Assembly: GCF_003576645.1 (NCBI RefSeq)
Contig: NC_044916.1
Span: 26,148,103 to 26,212,102 of the forward strand
Direction: 5' to 3'
DNA length: 64,000 nucleotides
Source: Ipomoea triloba
Lineage: Eukaryota; Streptophyta; Magnoliopsida; Solanales; Convolvulaceae
The notes beneath the pieces are model-generated. The model saw only the letters and a list, made by a program, of their open reading frames with translations. It ran no database searches and had not been told where the DNA came from. Within the stretch, counting starts at the first letter, position 1, and the number at the start of each line of letters is the position of its first letter. Of this stretch, positions 1 to 10,184 are shown piece by piece. Both the position numbers and the translations under genes were made by a program.

Positions 1-1261
1 CATCTTTAGAGCAGTGAGAATGAGAATGATAACTGGAGAGCAGTGAGAATGATCACAGGGCTGAGATGTAAGCAAAACAGAAGGAGCTCAGTTGATTAGT
101 TGAATGAGCATCACTGTATAAATATTAAGGAGAAAGTATGGCTCCTTCAAAATAATAGAAAAGAAAATATCACCTCTTGTTTCTTGATCTTTCTCCGTTG
201 AGTGTAAATGTGGAGTTTCACTATAAAATATCTAGTATTTATAGCTAATTTCTCACAGAAATTCAGTTTCAAAAATATGTAGTCATTATATTTTAGCATG
301 TTTGCTTGTGTTGTACATAACTTGGGAAACTAAACATTGTATTGATAAATGATACTTATTAATTGTTTAAACATCGTCTGACATCTCTATATCGCTATCC
401 ATTTAAAAGAGTAATTTTAAAAGAAAAAAAAATCTAAATTTCTTGGGCAGGATAACTAACAAATCTGATTGACAAAATTTGTGTGGCTTTTATATCTATC
501 ATCATTAGCATCATCCTCTGCAATATATCTATCATTACTCATTAGTGTCTCCCTCTAGGCTATACTCATCAGTCACCACACAACACACACCCCTCCCCAA
601 CCTCAACACGTCTACTACTACACAATTGCCAGAAAAAGAAAAACCTTTAGCTTAGCTTAAAATCTCAAACCCTAAGCTCGTCCATCCCATCCATCAAGCC
701 CAACTTTCCCAACCAATCTACGATAACCACTCCGCATCTTATATCTCCCAGCTTGCTTAAAAGGCCACCGAACATCCTGCACTGCTTGCACTGATACAAT
801 GCAATGCATTCCCACCCTATCTCTCTCATTGCAGAAGATCAGTATCCGAATTCCCAACCATCAAACAACTCACACAAGCATTTTATTCCCAAGGACCTTC
901 CTTGGCGTCCGTTTGTTCAAAAACTGAACTCAAATAATCTTCCATCGATTTCACATTTCAAGTTTTCTCCGTCAAGTTCAGTCGGCTTTCCAATCACAAA
1001 GGTATCGCCGCTTCATTTGTCGTTTTGCTTTCCATTTTCTTTCACTCTCGACTCTACGGTCCTTTCTTTATATGTAAAGCCGATTCTGCCTCCAAATCAG
1101 GGGAAAAGTACGCGTACCAAAGCTCATTTTTTTCCTTTTTTTTCTTCAGTTCGTTGTGTTGTTGAGAAACAGAGAAAGGTTAGGTTTCTCAATTCCTAGC
1201 TTAGGTGATTGTTATTTTGATTTTGATTTTTGTTGTGGTTGTTTTGGCTATTGTGTTAGTG
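1..1261. other. Upstream flank of the coiled-coil pseudogene, no convincing gene
   Basis: AT-rich intergenic sequence. The first 60 bases carry a short duplicated GAGAATGA-type motif. From about 880 to 1200 the sequence becomes pyrimidine-rich and could be the old 5' leader of the pseudogene at 1262: AAG|GTATCG near 1001 and a T-rich tract ending TTCTTCAG near 1149 could be the borders of a 5'-UTR intron. An open frame at 804-1199 encodes a low-complexity Ser/Pro/Phe-rich peptide with no recognisable domain and is more likely leader than coding. Confidence 0.4.
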
Positions 1262-2125
1262 ATGGCGGATGATTCAGTAAATAGCAGAGAGGCCTATAAT
1301 GCTTAATTAGAAATCTCTGCACTAAGCGCGAAGATTGATGTGTTCCGCCAACTAGTTAATGAGAATGAAGTCATCAATGAGAGGGCGGAGAAGCTGAAGC
1401 AGTCAATTAATACTTCCAGCAATGAGAAAACCGAGCTACAGAAGAGGGTGGATGAATTAGAGTCTGAGACTAGAGCTTTGGGATTGCTCGAGTTGCTGAG
1501 CTTGAGGCCAGGTGTCTCAGCTCCGGATGATTTGAGCAAAGTTTTGAATGATCTGGTAGATTCAAATTCTGAGGCGTCACTGTTGAGATCAACTGTAGTT
1601 GGGATGAAAAGTAGTGAGAATGAGAAGGAAATCAAAATCCAAGCCATTAAGGCGGAAAAAAATCTGCTGATTTTGAAAGTGGAGAAATTGGAGGTTGTTA
1701 GAGACAATCATAAAGTAGACAAGAGATTAAAGGAAAAGCAAATCACATATTTTAAGAATTCAATTGCGAATTTAGAGGCTTCAGTGGTAATCAACCAGGA
1801 CGACTGGGATAAGGAGAAAGTGGAGCTGGAGATGGCAAAGAAAGAGGCGAAGGCCATGGTGGATGAAATGAAAGGGAGAGTGCTAGAGATCGAGAAGAAG
1901 TTAGAGGATAAGGAACAACTTATTGCAGATGTTCACACCAATGGGATTCCGATGGCAGAGGGTAAGAATAATGACACATTTGGCTTCAAATTAGGGTGGC
2001 CATTGGTGGCTAGATCAGTAATTGCAACTATTGCTCCAGCAACAACTGAACTATTGCTCCAGCAACAACTGTGATTTACCTGAGAAGTGCAACTGTGATT
2101 TACCCTGAGAAGTGCTAGGAAAACA
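1262..2125 (+). pseudogene. Pseudogene of a coiled-coil tail-anchored protein, PMD1/PMD2-like
   Basis: ATG at 1262 opens MADDSVNSREAYNA, then TAA at 1304-1306 interrupts a frame that continues open to 2074. The protein is almost entirely a heptad-rich coiled coil (Glu/Lys/Leu-rich; segments such as ELQKRVDELESE and LEIEKKLEDKEQ), followed by FGFKLGWPLVARSVIATIAP, which looks like the start of a C-terminal membrane anchor. A MADDSV-type start, a long coiled coil and a Trp-Pro-containing tail anchor fit plant PEROXISOMAL AND MITOCHONDRIAL DIVISION FACTOR proteins, which sit on the outer membranes of those organelles; that identity is from memory and moderate. The tail is destroyed by two short tandem duplications (2026-2071 and 2067-2115) that shift the frame inside the anchor. 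No introns are obvious and no poly(A) tract follows, so retroposed and ordinary duplicate origins are both possible. Confidence 0.55.
2026..2115 (+). repeat. Two overlapping short tandem duplications in the pseudogene tail
   Basis: A 23-bp unit beginning AACTATTGCTCC occurs at 2026-2048 and 2049-2071. A second unit beginning AACTGTGATTTACC occurs at 2067-2090 (24 bp) and 2091-2115 (25 bp, one extra C). Both additions are off-frame, so they convert the predicted tail anchor into a short Gln/Leu-rich end with a stop after 2071. Confidence 0.85.
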
Positions 2126-3100
2126 TAGATTGGTAGTTCCACAAAAAACAAGTAAAGCAGCTAATAGGATCACAACTAACTGCTCTGATCCTAGCTCTGA
2201 TACGCTCTGATTTGCTGCCAGATATGAGTCATCAAGAACAAACGAGTTTAGTAGTACGATGTGTTAAGAATATTTAGTCTGTGCTAGTAGCATTTAAAAC
2301 TCCATCCACTCTCTTCTTTGTTCTCGCACTACTTCACACACATCTCATGAAGACCACACAAACCCTGTGTGTGATTCTTGGGGAAAGAAAGGAGATATAA
2401 CAAATTAACAGTGTAGTAATCTATATCAAGACTATATTAACATTGTTCTTCTCAGTGGGCAGTGTCTTCACAGATTAACAGTGTAGTTAATGTGTGCCTC
2501 TACTGATACTTTTTAATTAACAAGAGTCTTGTTAATTGATTAGGAATTAATCATCTAGGGAGTATATATGATCTCTGTATATTTTCAGATTCCTCCAATT
2601 TTGTTGAAAATAATTTGCAAATGATTAACTAATGATATGAATATATATATTTAATAAGGAGTTTTTTTTTGTTTGATAATAAGGAGTTAATCATCTATAT
2701 TTTATCTCTTTACTCCTGGTTTCCTGGACATGACAACCTTTGTGTTTAAATCTCTGCAACATCTTTCTTTGATAGTATCCTTGTACTCCCAGTTTCCTGG
2801 ACATGTTCTTATCTGGTGCAATAATGGTTTGTGAGAATTATGGTGTCTGTTATTTACAAAGCCTGAAAGATTGCTTTTCTGTATAGTAGACTGTGCTGAA
2901 TGTTTAGTTGATTGCTAATTTGATCTTGTCGTTGTGGGTAATGTAACTTCAGTCTAAAGCCATTTTATTGCTTGGTTAGTACTACAAGATCAATCTTTTA
3001 CCGAGTAATTATGTTATGCTACACAACTCGGTCTTTTTGCTGTACAACATAGGAAAATCAGTATTGAACTTGTAAGAGATGTATTGCTGAATGGCTAGTG
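2126..3100. other. Intergenic, no gene recognised
   Basis: AT-rich sequence without a sustained open frame. GCTCTGATAC occurs near 2195, the complement of the copia primer-binding-site core, and could mark an old antisense copia end, but no LTR boundary could be fixed. Short direct repeats (CAGATTAACAGTGTAGT near 2406 and 2471; ACTCCCAGTTTCCTGGACATG near 2713 and 2785) are visible. Confidence 0.4.
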
Positions 3101-3206
3101 TGTTAGGACTCTTAGTCTAGACTACTTCTAGCTTTACTATACTTCTATGTATTGTATTTATATTTCTCCTGTGTAATTGTGTATGTAAGATATACAGAAT
3201 TATTCA
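3101..3206 (+). repeat. Putative short 5' LTR of copia-1
   Basis: The segment begins TGTTAGGACTCTTAG and ends TATTCA, 9 bases before the degenerate primer site TGGTATCA. About 106 bp would be short for a copia LTR, though short copia LTRs exist. No partner 3' LTR is present, so both borders are inferred. Confidence 0.4.
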
Positions 3207-3243
3207 ATCCTAATCTGGTATCATCGCGCTAGGTTTCTTTTCC

Positions 3244-4281
3244 ATGGCCGCCAATGACAGCTCTGCCGGTGTCTCTTCCAAGCGCACTGTTTCAGATGCG
3301 CCTATTCCATCTCTACCGACTTCTTTATCTTCGGCTCATCATTTTGTGAGCATCAAACTCACCAATCGCAATTTTTTTGTTTTGGCGGGCTCAACTACTT
3401 CCGTTGTTGCGTGGTCAGAATCTTCTACGATTTATTGACGGCTCGTTTCCTTGCCCGGCACCGACGCTACCTCTCCCTGTTGGCGAAGCGTCTTCCTTCG
3501 CTGCCCGTCAACCCTGCTTATGGTCCGTGGGTTCAGCAGGATCAACAAATTTTATCCATGCTGATTTTTTTCCTCTCCGAAGAGGTAATGCCGCTGGTGC
3601 TTGGACAATCGACCTCCATGGCTGCCTGGAAAGCGATCGAGCTTGCCCTGGCTTCGTCGTCTCGCTCCCGTGCTGTTCATCTGCTTGGTCAGCTTCAAAC
3701 CTTGCAGCAAGGGGATGCTTCGGTTGCTGATTATCTTGGCCGGGTGAAGGTGCTTCTGGAGGATTTGGTTCTTGCCGGCCGGCCGGTCTCCGTTGACGAA
3801 CAAAATATCTATATTTTTCGTGGTCTTCTGCCTAAGTTCAGGGCATTCACTACGTCTTTGTCGTCTCGCGAGGTGCCGGCATTCACTGCGTCATTGTCGT
3901 CTCGCGAGGTGCCGATCAGGTTGGAAGAGTTGGCTGATCTTCTTGGTTCCTAGGAGTTTGTTCTCGCTGAGGAGTTGTCGCCGGCGGTTGGAGGTGCCTC
4001 TGTCGCTCACATGGCTCGCCGGGGTTCTGGGCGCTCCGGTCGACGTGGCGGTCAGCAATGGCGTGGCGGTGGTCGGCAGTCTGGTTCGCAGCAGTTTGGC
4101 CAGTCATCTGCTGGTTCGTATGGTGGCCAGCAGTGGCGCGGCGGGCATGCTGCTCGTTCGCGGGGTTCTGGATCGTGGCGTGGAGCACAACAGAGGTAGC
4201 GTGGTGGTAATTTTGGTGCTCCCAGATGTCAAATTTGTGATTTAACTAGGCATACGGTATTCCGATGGTTCTCAGGCTCAC
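3244..4281 (+). pseudogene. copia-1 gag remnant
   Basis: The frame starts MAANDSSAGVSS at 3244 and reads SAHHFVSIKLTNRNF, the N-terminal substrate-like segment of copia gag, then shifts; 3411-3953 continues the capsid-like helical region (TSMAAWKAIELALASSS, LQTLQQGDASVADYLGRVK). After a TAG at 3951 a Gly/Arg/Ser/Gln-rich linker (3975-4199) leads past another TAG (about 4197) to a damaged zinc knuckle, CQICDLTRHTVFRW near 4228-4270, in which the last Cys is lost. A duplicated SLSSREVP segment (3858-3918) sits near the capsid end. Gag would package element RNA into cytoplasmic particles; this copy cannot. Confidence 0.8.
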
Positions 4282-5514
4282 ATGGTCTATCAGGGTGCGG
4301 CTGATTCGGGTGTTTCGTTTAGCTCGCAGACTTGGTTCCCGGACACGGGGGCTACTGATCATGCTACTCCAGATGGGTATGTTCTTACTGCTTCTGAGGA
4401 CTACACCGGTCATGACACGTTGCGTGTCGGTAATGGTAAGGCCTTACCTATTTCTAGTGTTGGCTGTGCATCGTTTTCTACTCCCTCTCGTTCGTTTAAT
4501 ATGTCGCGTGTTCTTCATGTTCCTGGGTTATCTGCTTCTTTGCTATCAGTTCAAAAATTTGCCTCTGAAAACAATGTCTTTTTTGAATTTTACCCTACGT
4601 ATTTTGTTGTGAAGGATATCCGCACCAAAGCGGTCCTTCTGCAGGGTAAGAGTTCGGGCGGTTTGTACACTCTTCCGGTGTTGCCCTCCTCTAGTTCGTC
4701 TGCTTTTCTTTCAGCTCGCGCGTCGGCTTCTGTATGGCATGGGCGCTTGGGGCATCCTCACCATCGCGTTCAGAGTCGTATTTTGGAGTCATGTTTAGTT
4801 AGTTCGCCTAGTCGTTTAAATTCTCTGTGTAATGCTTGTCAACTTGGGAAATCTGCGTGTTTCCCGCTTTCTAGTACTGAGTCTTCTAGTACCCATGTTT
4901 TAGACTTAATTTATACTGATATTTGGGGGCCTGCGCCTGTTACTTCGGTTAATGGTTATCGATATTTCGTGATATTTGTGGATGATTTTACTCGATTTAC
5001 ATGGTTCTTTCCTTTACGTTTGAAATCTGATTTATATACAGTCTTTGCTCAGTTTCGCTCGTTAGTTGAACGTTCTTTTGGTTGTTCCATTAAATCAATT
5101 CAATCTGATCTGGGTGCTGAGTATAAGAAGCTACATTCTGAGTTTCTTAAGCTTGGCATTCGTCATAGGCAGTCCTGTGCTTACACTCACGAACAAAATG
5201 GGCGCGTGGAGCGTAAGCATAGGCATATAGTTGAAACTGACCTTACTTTGCTTGCACATGTTTCTGTTCTTTCACGTTATTGGGACTATGCTTTTGAGTC
5301 TGCAGTATATCTCATTAATAGGATGCCTACATCAGTTCTGGGTGATAAAAGTCCACATTATATGCTTCATCGGTCTCCTCCGTCGTATTCTTTTCTGCAT
5401 GTTTACGGTTGTTTATGTTACCCTCATCTTCGCCCTTACAATCGTCAGAAAATGAGTTTCCGTTTCGCTCCTTGTGTCTTTCTTGGTTATCCTGAGTCTT
5501 TTCGGGGGTATTGA
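4282..5514 (+). pseudogene. copia-1 protease-integrase segment
   Basis: A 410-codon frame opens with the aspartic protease region (WFPDTGATDHATP, active D-T-G), continues to a GAG_pre-integrase/zinc region (VWHGRLGHPHH with CNACQLGK, the HHCC finger), then the integrase catalytic core: first Asp in YTDIWGPAP, second in IQSDLGAEY (usually SDNGGEF), Glu in QNGRVERKH. It ends at TGA 5515, where family members usually read Lys/Arg-Gly-Tyr-Arg-Cys, so the stop looks like a CGA to TGA change. Integrase would insert the cDNA. Domain order and a full D-D-E make the assignment firm; the enzyme is part of a dead polyprotein. Confidence 0.85.
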
Positions 5515-6357
5515 TGCATGGATTTAAACACTAATAAGGTCTTTATCTGCCGGCATGTTCGTTTTGATTAGCAGGTTTTTCCTTTTGCTGCTAAGCCTAT
5601 TTTGCAGCCTGTAGCAGGTTCTGAGCCTCAACCTTGGGGTGTTGCTCGTGTGCCATCTCTCAGTGTTAGTTCGGTGGTGCCCTTGTCCCCTGTCTCTACC
5701 ACTACGGTTGCTCGGCCTTTGGTTCGTGCTCGGGTGCCTAGATCAACCACGTCTACTACTGTGGTTCGGGAAGGTGGTCCTATGACGCGCAGCAGAGTTC
5801 GGTCAGAAGGGGCGGAATTAGTGGCTCTTTCTGCAAAGGTGTGCCCTGTTGAGCCTACTTGCTATACACAGGCTGTGCGTTTTCCGGAGTGGAGAGAAGC
5901 TATGGATGCGGAATTCAATGCCTTGCTGCAGAATCAGACGTGGCGTCTTGTACCCTTCCGTACAGGTATGAATGTTGTAGGGTGCAAGTGGGTTTTTCGC
6001 ACCTGTGGTTAAGCCCACTACGGTACGTTTATTGTTGTTTCTTGCTTTGAGTTCTGCCTGGGTTGTGTGTCAGCTTGATGTGCATAACGCCTTCCTGAAT
6101 GGTGCGTTAGCTGAGATTGTTTATATGAGTCAGTCTCCTGGGTATGCTGACTCGGAATTTCCTAGTCATGTTTGCCTGTTGCAGCGGTCTTTGTATGGTC
6201 TTAAGCAGGCACCGCGTGCGTGGTTTACTTGTTTGCATGCTTTCTTGTTGTCTATTGGTTTTCGGGCATCCAAGACGGATGTTTCTCTGTTTATCTTTAC
6301 TCAGGGGGAGTTGCATGTTTATTTGTTGGTTTATGTGGATGACATCTTGGTCCCTTG
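5515..6357 (+). pseudogene. copia-1 reverse transcriptase, N-terminal part with internal deletion
   Basis: After stops at 5515 and about 5568 the frame resumes at 5602 with a Ser/Pro/Val-rich linker and then RVT_2 start motifs (WREAMDAEFNALLQNQTW, VVGCKWVF). At about 6003 roughly 40 codons expected between KWVF and the VVKPTT block are missing and the frame shifts; 6005-6357 continues with QLDVHNAFLNG, SLYGLKQAPRAW and the catalytic YVDDIL. The C-terminal RT and RNase H are absent. Confidence 0.85.
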
Positions 6358-6535
6358 ACTATAGCAAAATTACTAATTTGGTCCTGATTTAACGGATGTT
6401 TAACGACAAAATAAACGGAAGACCAAATTGGTTAAAATTTTTAAAGCCGAGGGACTTAATTGGGCACGAAAAATTATCGAGGATCAAATTGGTAATTTCG
6501 CAATAATCGAGGGACCATTTCGGTAATAAACTCTT
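6348..6535. mobile_element. Small foldback (MITE-like) capping copia-1
   Basis: The left arm near 6350 (TTGGTCCCTTGACTATAG and on to AATTTGGTCCT) pairs with the right arm near 6485-6525 (AGGATCAAATTGGTAATTTC and on to GAGGGACCATTT). Several GACCAAATTGG-type half repeats lie between. No clean target duplication was found, so the superfamily is open; it resembles the larger foldbacks at 24-25 kb in sequence style. It sits exactly where the copia coding sequence stops. Confidence 0.6.
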
Positions 6536-6720
6536 TTATCTATATGAATTGCAGAAATTTTGAGATATGAATTTACAAAACGCTATATGTAAATGCAGTC
6601 TGCAAAAATGTTGAGAAAACTAAGAAAAGAATTCAACTTTGACACCAAAAATGGATTTGTGGAAAGCACCAAGACAGGCCCAAAAAAAACATAAGAGCTG
6701 TTGTTATGTCATGGACCTGG

Positions 6721-6920
6721 CCTGAGTTCATATTCAAAATATTAGAACTTTATATTCACAAATTTTAGAACTCTATATTCAAATTTTAGATCTCAATATA
6801 CAAAATTACAGAACTCAATATTCACAAGAATTCTATATTCACAATTTTTGAACTCTATATTCACAATTACAAAACTATATATTCATAATTAAATAACTCT
6901 ATATTCACAATTACATAACT
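6721..6920. repeat. Degenerate AT-rich tandem repeats
   Basis: About eight diverged copies of a unit like AACTCTATATTCACAATT, roughly 20-28 bp each. They lie just outside the Helitron 3' end. No coding potential. Confidence 0.7.
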
Positions 6921-6933
6921 GTTATAAATTATT

Positions 6934-7715
6934 ACTAGCATTGTACCTATGCAATGCACGTTCTACAATTTAAATTTTAGTTAAAAATGTTATTGTAATA
7001 AACAAACGTAATGAATATATATGAATAAACTATACATATTAAATTGTAATATGTATTTATAGTATATTGCACATCAAAAGAAATATTGACTTCCTAAATG
7101 ATAATTTTATTTACAAATTATTAAAAACTTCCTGATATACACACAACACTAGTGGTTGAAGTACAACTCTTATTTAGATCTACATTTATAGGCGATGCAC
7201 GACCATATATACTATATCTATATTTTAATATAAATAAATATTAAGTATTGTTCATGACGTTAATAAAAAAAAATAGAATCATGTAATATGAGTTCACAAA
7301 AGCATGTACAATGACTAAGAAACATAATGTTTGACTAATTATTATTATTGAAAAAAAAAGTTACAAATTATTAAGAACCTCTTTGTAAACTACATTAGTA
7401 GTAGAAGTACAAACTCTTTTCGATTCACTACAAACTAAAATTTTTAAATCGTTGGGGTTACTTACCTTGGATGCCGCCACATACAATTGTCCATGAACAA
7501 ATACTGGTTTCTTTAATAGCAACCCAACATTTGATAGTGTTTGACCTTGCCTTTTGTTGATGGTCATTGCATATGACAACATAATTGGGAATTGTCTTAT
7601 GTTGAACTTGAAAGGCAGTCTTAGGTCTGATGGGATGGTTTTTTTTGTACCTACTCCCCAGTAACTAAAATTGCTACTATTCGTGCTTTGTTTGCCATAA
7701 CATCTATGCACAAGT
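6934..7715 (-). mobile_element. Helitron 3'-end remnant
   Basis: Read on the minus strand, the segment ends with a GCATTG...CAATGC hairpin (6938-6943 pairing with 6952-6957) immediately followed by CTAGT, the CTRRT terminus of Helitrons, and a following host AAT. Upstream on the same strand is a helicase C-terminus (7361-7711). The 5' part, including the Rep domain and TC end, is lost where copia sequence begins at about 7716. Confidence 0.75.
7361..7711 (-). pseudogene. Helitron PIF1-like helicase, C-terminal fragment
   Basis: This 116-codon minus-strand frame contains LRLPFKFNIRQFPIMLSYAM, then TINKRQGQTLSNVGLLL and HGQLYVAASKVSNPNDLKIL, the conserved C-terminal helicase motifs of plant Helitron Rep/Hel proteins (usual form TINKSQGQTL and GQLYVALSRV). 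It ends NVVYKEVLNNL, a typical Helitron C-terminus. Replicative Rep/Hel would unwind the element during rolling-circle transposition; here only the last tenth or so of the protein remains. The helicase family is clear; a cellular PIF1 is unlikely because of the adjoining Helitron terminus. Confidence 0.85.
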
Positions 7716-8445
7716 TGATAGTCCAGTAAATGGATGTGAAAACAACATTCTTAAATAGTGATTTAGAAGAAGAGATCTATATGAAAAAACCTCCTGGATT
7801 TGCTATTCCTGGATAAGAAGATAATGTATGTAGACTTAAGAGGTCTTTATATGGCTGAAAGCAAGCACCTAAACAGTGGTATGAAAAAATTCATAAGACC
7901 TTGTTGGGTCTAGGTTACTCTATTAACTGATCGGCTGCTTGTCTTTATTACAAAGCCTTTTGTTCTGAGTATGTAACAATATTAATGTCTTTATGTTGAT
8001 GATGTGTTGCTATTTAGTGCAAATCTCAATGCAAAACATGAAACAAAAAGACTGTTATCTGGTAATTTTGTCACAAGGTCATTATGTGTAAAATTTTTGA
8101 AAAAGTTAACAGTTTTGATGTGACACCGGCTAGCACACCATATGGCTCTAGTATAAAGTTGAAAAAGAATCAAAATGCATGTGTATCTCAAGAAGAATAT
8201 GCCAAAATTATTGGGAGTTTTATGTTTTTGATGAATTAACTAGACTTGATATAGCCTTTGCATTGAACAGGCTCAATCGCTACACTCACAACCCAAGTAG
8301 AGACCATTGGAGTGCACTTAAACGAGTACTACGATATCTTAAACGTATTATGTTGGATTTCCCTCGGCTATTGTGATGCAAATTGGGTCGATGCCGGTGA
8401 TGAAGTAAGCTCTACTAGTGGATATGTATTCAGTATTCACTATGG
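7716..8445 (+). pseudogene. Second copia RT/RNase H fragment (copia-2)
   Basis: Scattered frames on the plus strand spell RVT_2 and RNase H blocks: EEIYMKKPPGFAIPG (about 7768), RSLYGL followed by KQWYEKIHKTLLGLGY (7830-7920), SLYVDDVLLFS (7990), then [46 protein letters not shown] and YCDANW with SSTSGYVFS. Many stops and indels separate them. The family differs from copia-1 (KKPPGF, not SQSPGY). It truncates the Helitron helicase. Confidence 0.8.
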
Positions 8446-9520
8446 GCAGAGTGCATTATTACATAAGATTTTTATATAATATTATTCTATAGAAATTACA
8501 ATATTAATAAAATGATCTATAAATTATGAAATAAAATATTCATATAAATAAAAAAATTTTAAAGAACATTTAATAATATTTAGAAGAAGAGATTATGAAG
8601 TCTTCAAGAAGTCCGTTTGAGATGTGTGTATCTCCTTATTTCAAGGAGTCTTCCTGCAACAAATGATCATATTCAGTAGTCCTAATATTACTATAAAATG
8701 TGATGAGATTATCCTGAGGAGAATATATACAAGCTCTATACGCCATTCGAAGCAGCCAAAAGGATGCAAAGTGGCCACTCACTTCTAGTGCAGCAAGAAC
8801 ACTAAGAACGCAATCACTCATGGGCATCTTTCCACAAGAAATCATTACTTGACCGGAAATAACCAACAAATGTTGTATTATGAATGAACCAAATGAGATT
8901 TTAGATTCCTGAGCTACTACTTAGATTACATTTCATTTTTATATTTATTTATTTAAATGTGTATATTGTGAATTATTTGGAAAGAGTTATTTATTTTTTG
9001 GTATAAAATTTAAAAAATTATACCAACACTTGATTATTTGTATAATATTTAATTAATCTATATTAAATATTAATCTTGTTTTAATCATTTTGATGAGATG
9101 ATATTATTTATGTTTAATAATATATGAGGTATTTGCCGAAGGACCAATGTTTTTGTCAGATTTGTGGGCCCCACCAAGAAAGAAATAAAGCCACGTTGTC
9201 TTGCATGAGGTGCAAATCTCGCCCCCAGCCAGGCGCGTGCAATGGGCGCGTAAATCTTGGCTTAAAATTTTTTTTTTCCAGATTTTGTTTTTGTATTTTT
9301 TTTTCCTTTTTTTTTCTCCCATCTTCTCTTTCCTAGTTACATATGCAAACACTTCTCAAAAACTACAACTATTGGTCTATTGGAAATGCTATTAATTATA
9401 CACCTACAACAAGATTTTCTACATATACTTCAACATTTCAACCATATATATATATCTATATGATTTATGTCAACAATAAACACGTCAAAATAGTTGACAA
9501 GAGGTTTCTATTGAAAGAAA
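8446..9520. other. AT-rich spacer with one unrecognised short ORF
   Basis: Mostly AT-rich non-coding sequence between copia-2 and the CACTA element. A 77-codon minus-strand frame (8636-8869) has cleaner composition than its surroundings and reads like protein (for example MPMSDCVLSVLAALE and RMAYRACIYSPQDNL), but I do not recognise it; it could be one exon fragment of a host gene. 9120-9340 is a moderately GC-rich patch followed by T-rich tracts. Confidence 0.4.
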
Positions 9521-9780
9521 CACTAGTACAAAAAAGGTCATAGGCTACACCTGTAAAAGTGTTTTCGCTACACTTCTAACGGTGTAGGCTATGGCAGTGA
9601 CGCTAAAAGGTATTTAAATAAATACTCTCCGCGGCACCTGTAGAGTAACAGGTGCCGCGGAAAGCAATAAAATAATAATAAATAAATAGTTTCCGCGACA
9701 CCTGTTCCGATACAGGTGCCGCGGAAAGATTTTTTTAATACTTTACGCGGCACCTGAAACAGCAGGTGCCGCGTAAACCT
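9521..9780. repeat. CACTA left terminal and subterminal repeats
   Basis: The 13-bp terminal CACTAGTACAAAA is followed by inverted pairs built on GGCACCTG: CCGCGGCACCTG with CAGGTGCCGCGG (9629-9661), a similar pair near 9694-9725, and TTACGCGGCACCTG with CAGGTGCCGCGTAA (9742-9776). A diverged pair (GGCTACACCTG, GGTGTAGGC) lies near 9543-9592. Such arrays are the usual transposase-binding sites of CACTA elements. Confidence 0.85.
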
Positions 9781-10184
9781 TTTTTTTTTTTTTTAATATT
9801 CAATTTAAATTACAAATATTCCAATTTTTTGTATTTAAAACCTGCTCAGAATTTTCCAAATCATCCAACTCAACATCAAAATTTATAAACCTATATCTAT
9901 TTTCTATTCACAAATATATATTTTCAAACTAATACATACACTAATGTCAAATTAATAACCAACACAAATAACAATTTTCAAACACATATTTAATTTTAAA
10001 CCAACACATACTATTTAAAACCAACATAAACATTACCATCTACCAACACATCGAAACATTACCATCCACCAACATATTGAAACATCACCACAATTCACAA
10101 TATCTTTCACAATTAATAATAAAAAACAACATGCATCACAATATAACAATAGAGATAATCATGTTTATAAAACGAAATAATGTC

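Larger units (their letters stand above)
3101..6357 (+). mobile_element. Degenerate Ty1/copia retrotransposon, 3' truncated (copia-1)
   Basis: Order LTR-like end, degenerate primer site, gag, protease, integrase, reverse transcriptase is the Ty1/copia order. A primer site related to the initiator-Met type (TGGTATCA at 3216-3223, the rest mutated) precedes an ATG at 3244. The element ends inside the RT right after the YVDD box at about 6357, where a foldback begins; RNase H, polypurine tract and 3' LTR are missing. Multiple stops, frameshifts and an internal deletion make it non-autonomous. Coding sequence is GC-richer than the surroundings. Confidence 0.85.

Noticed and set aside
804..1199. 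131-codon frame upstream of the pseudogene
   Set aside because: Low-complexity, pyrimidine-rich sequence with possible splice sites; fits a 5' leader better than a coding exon.
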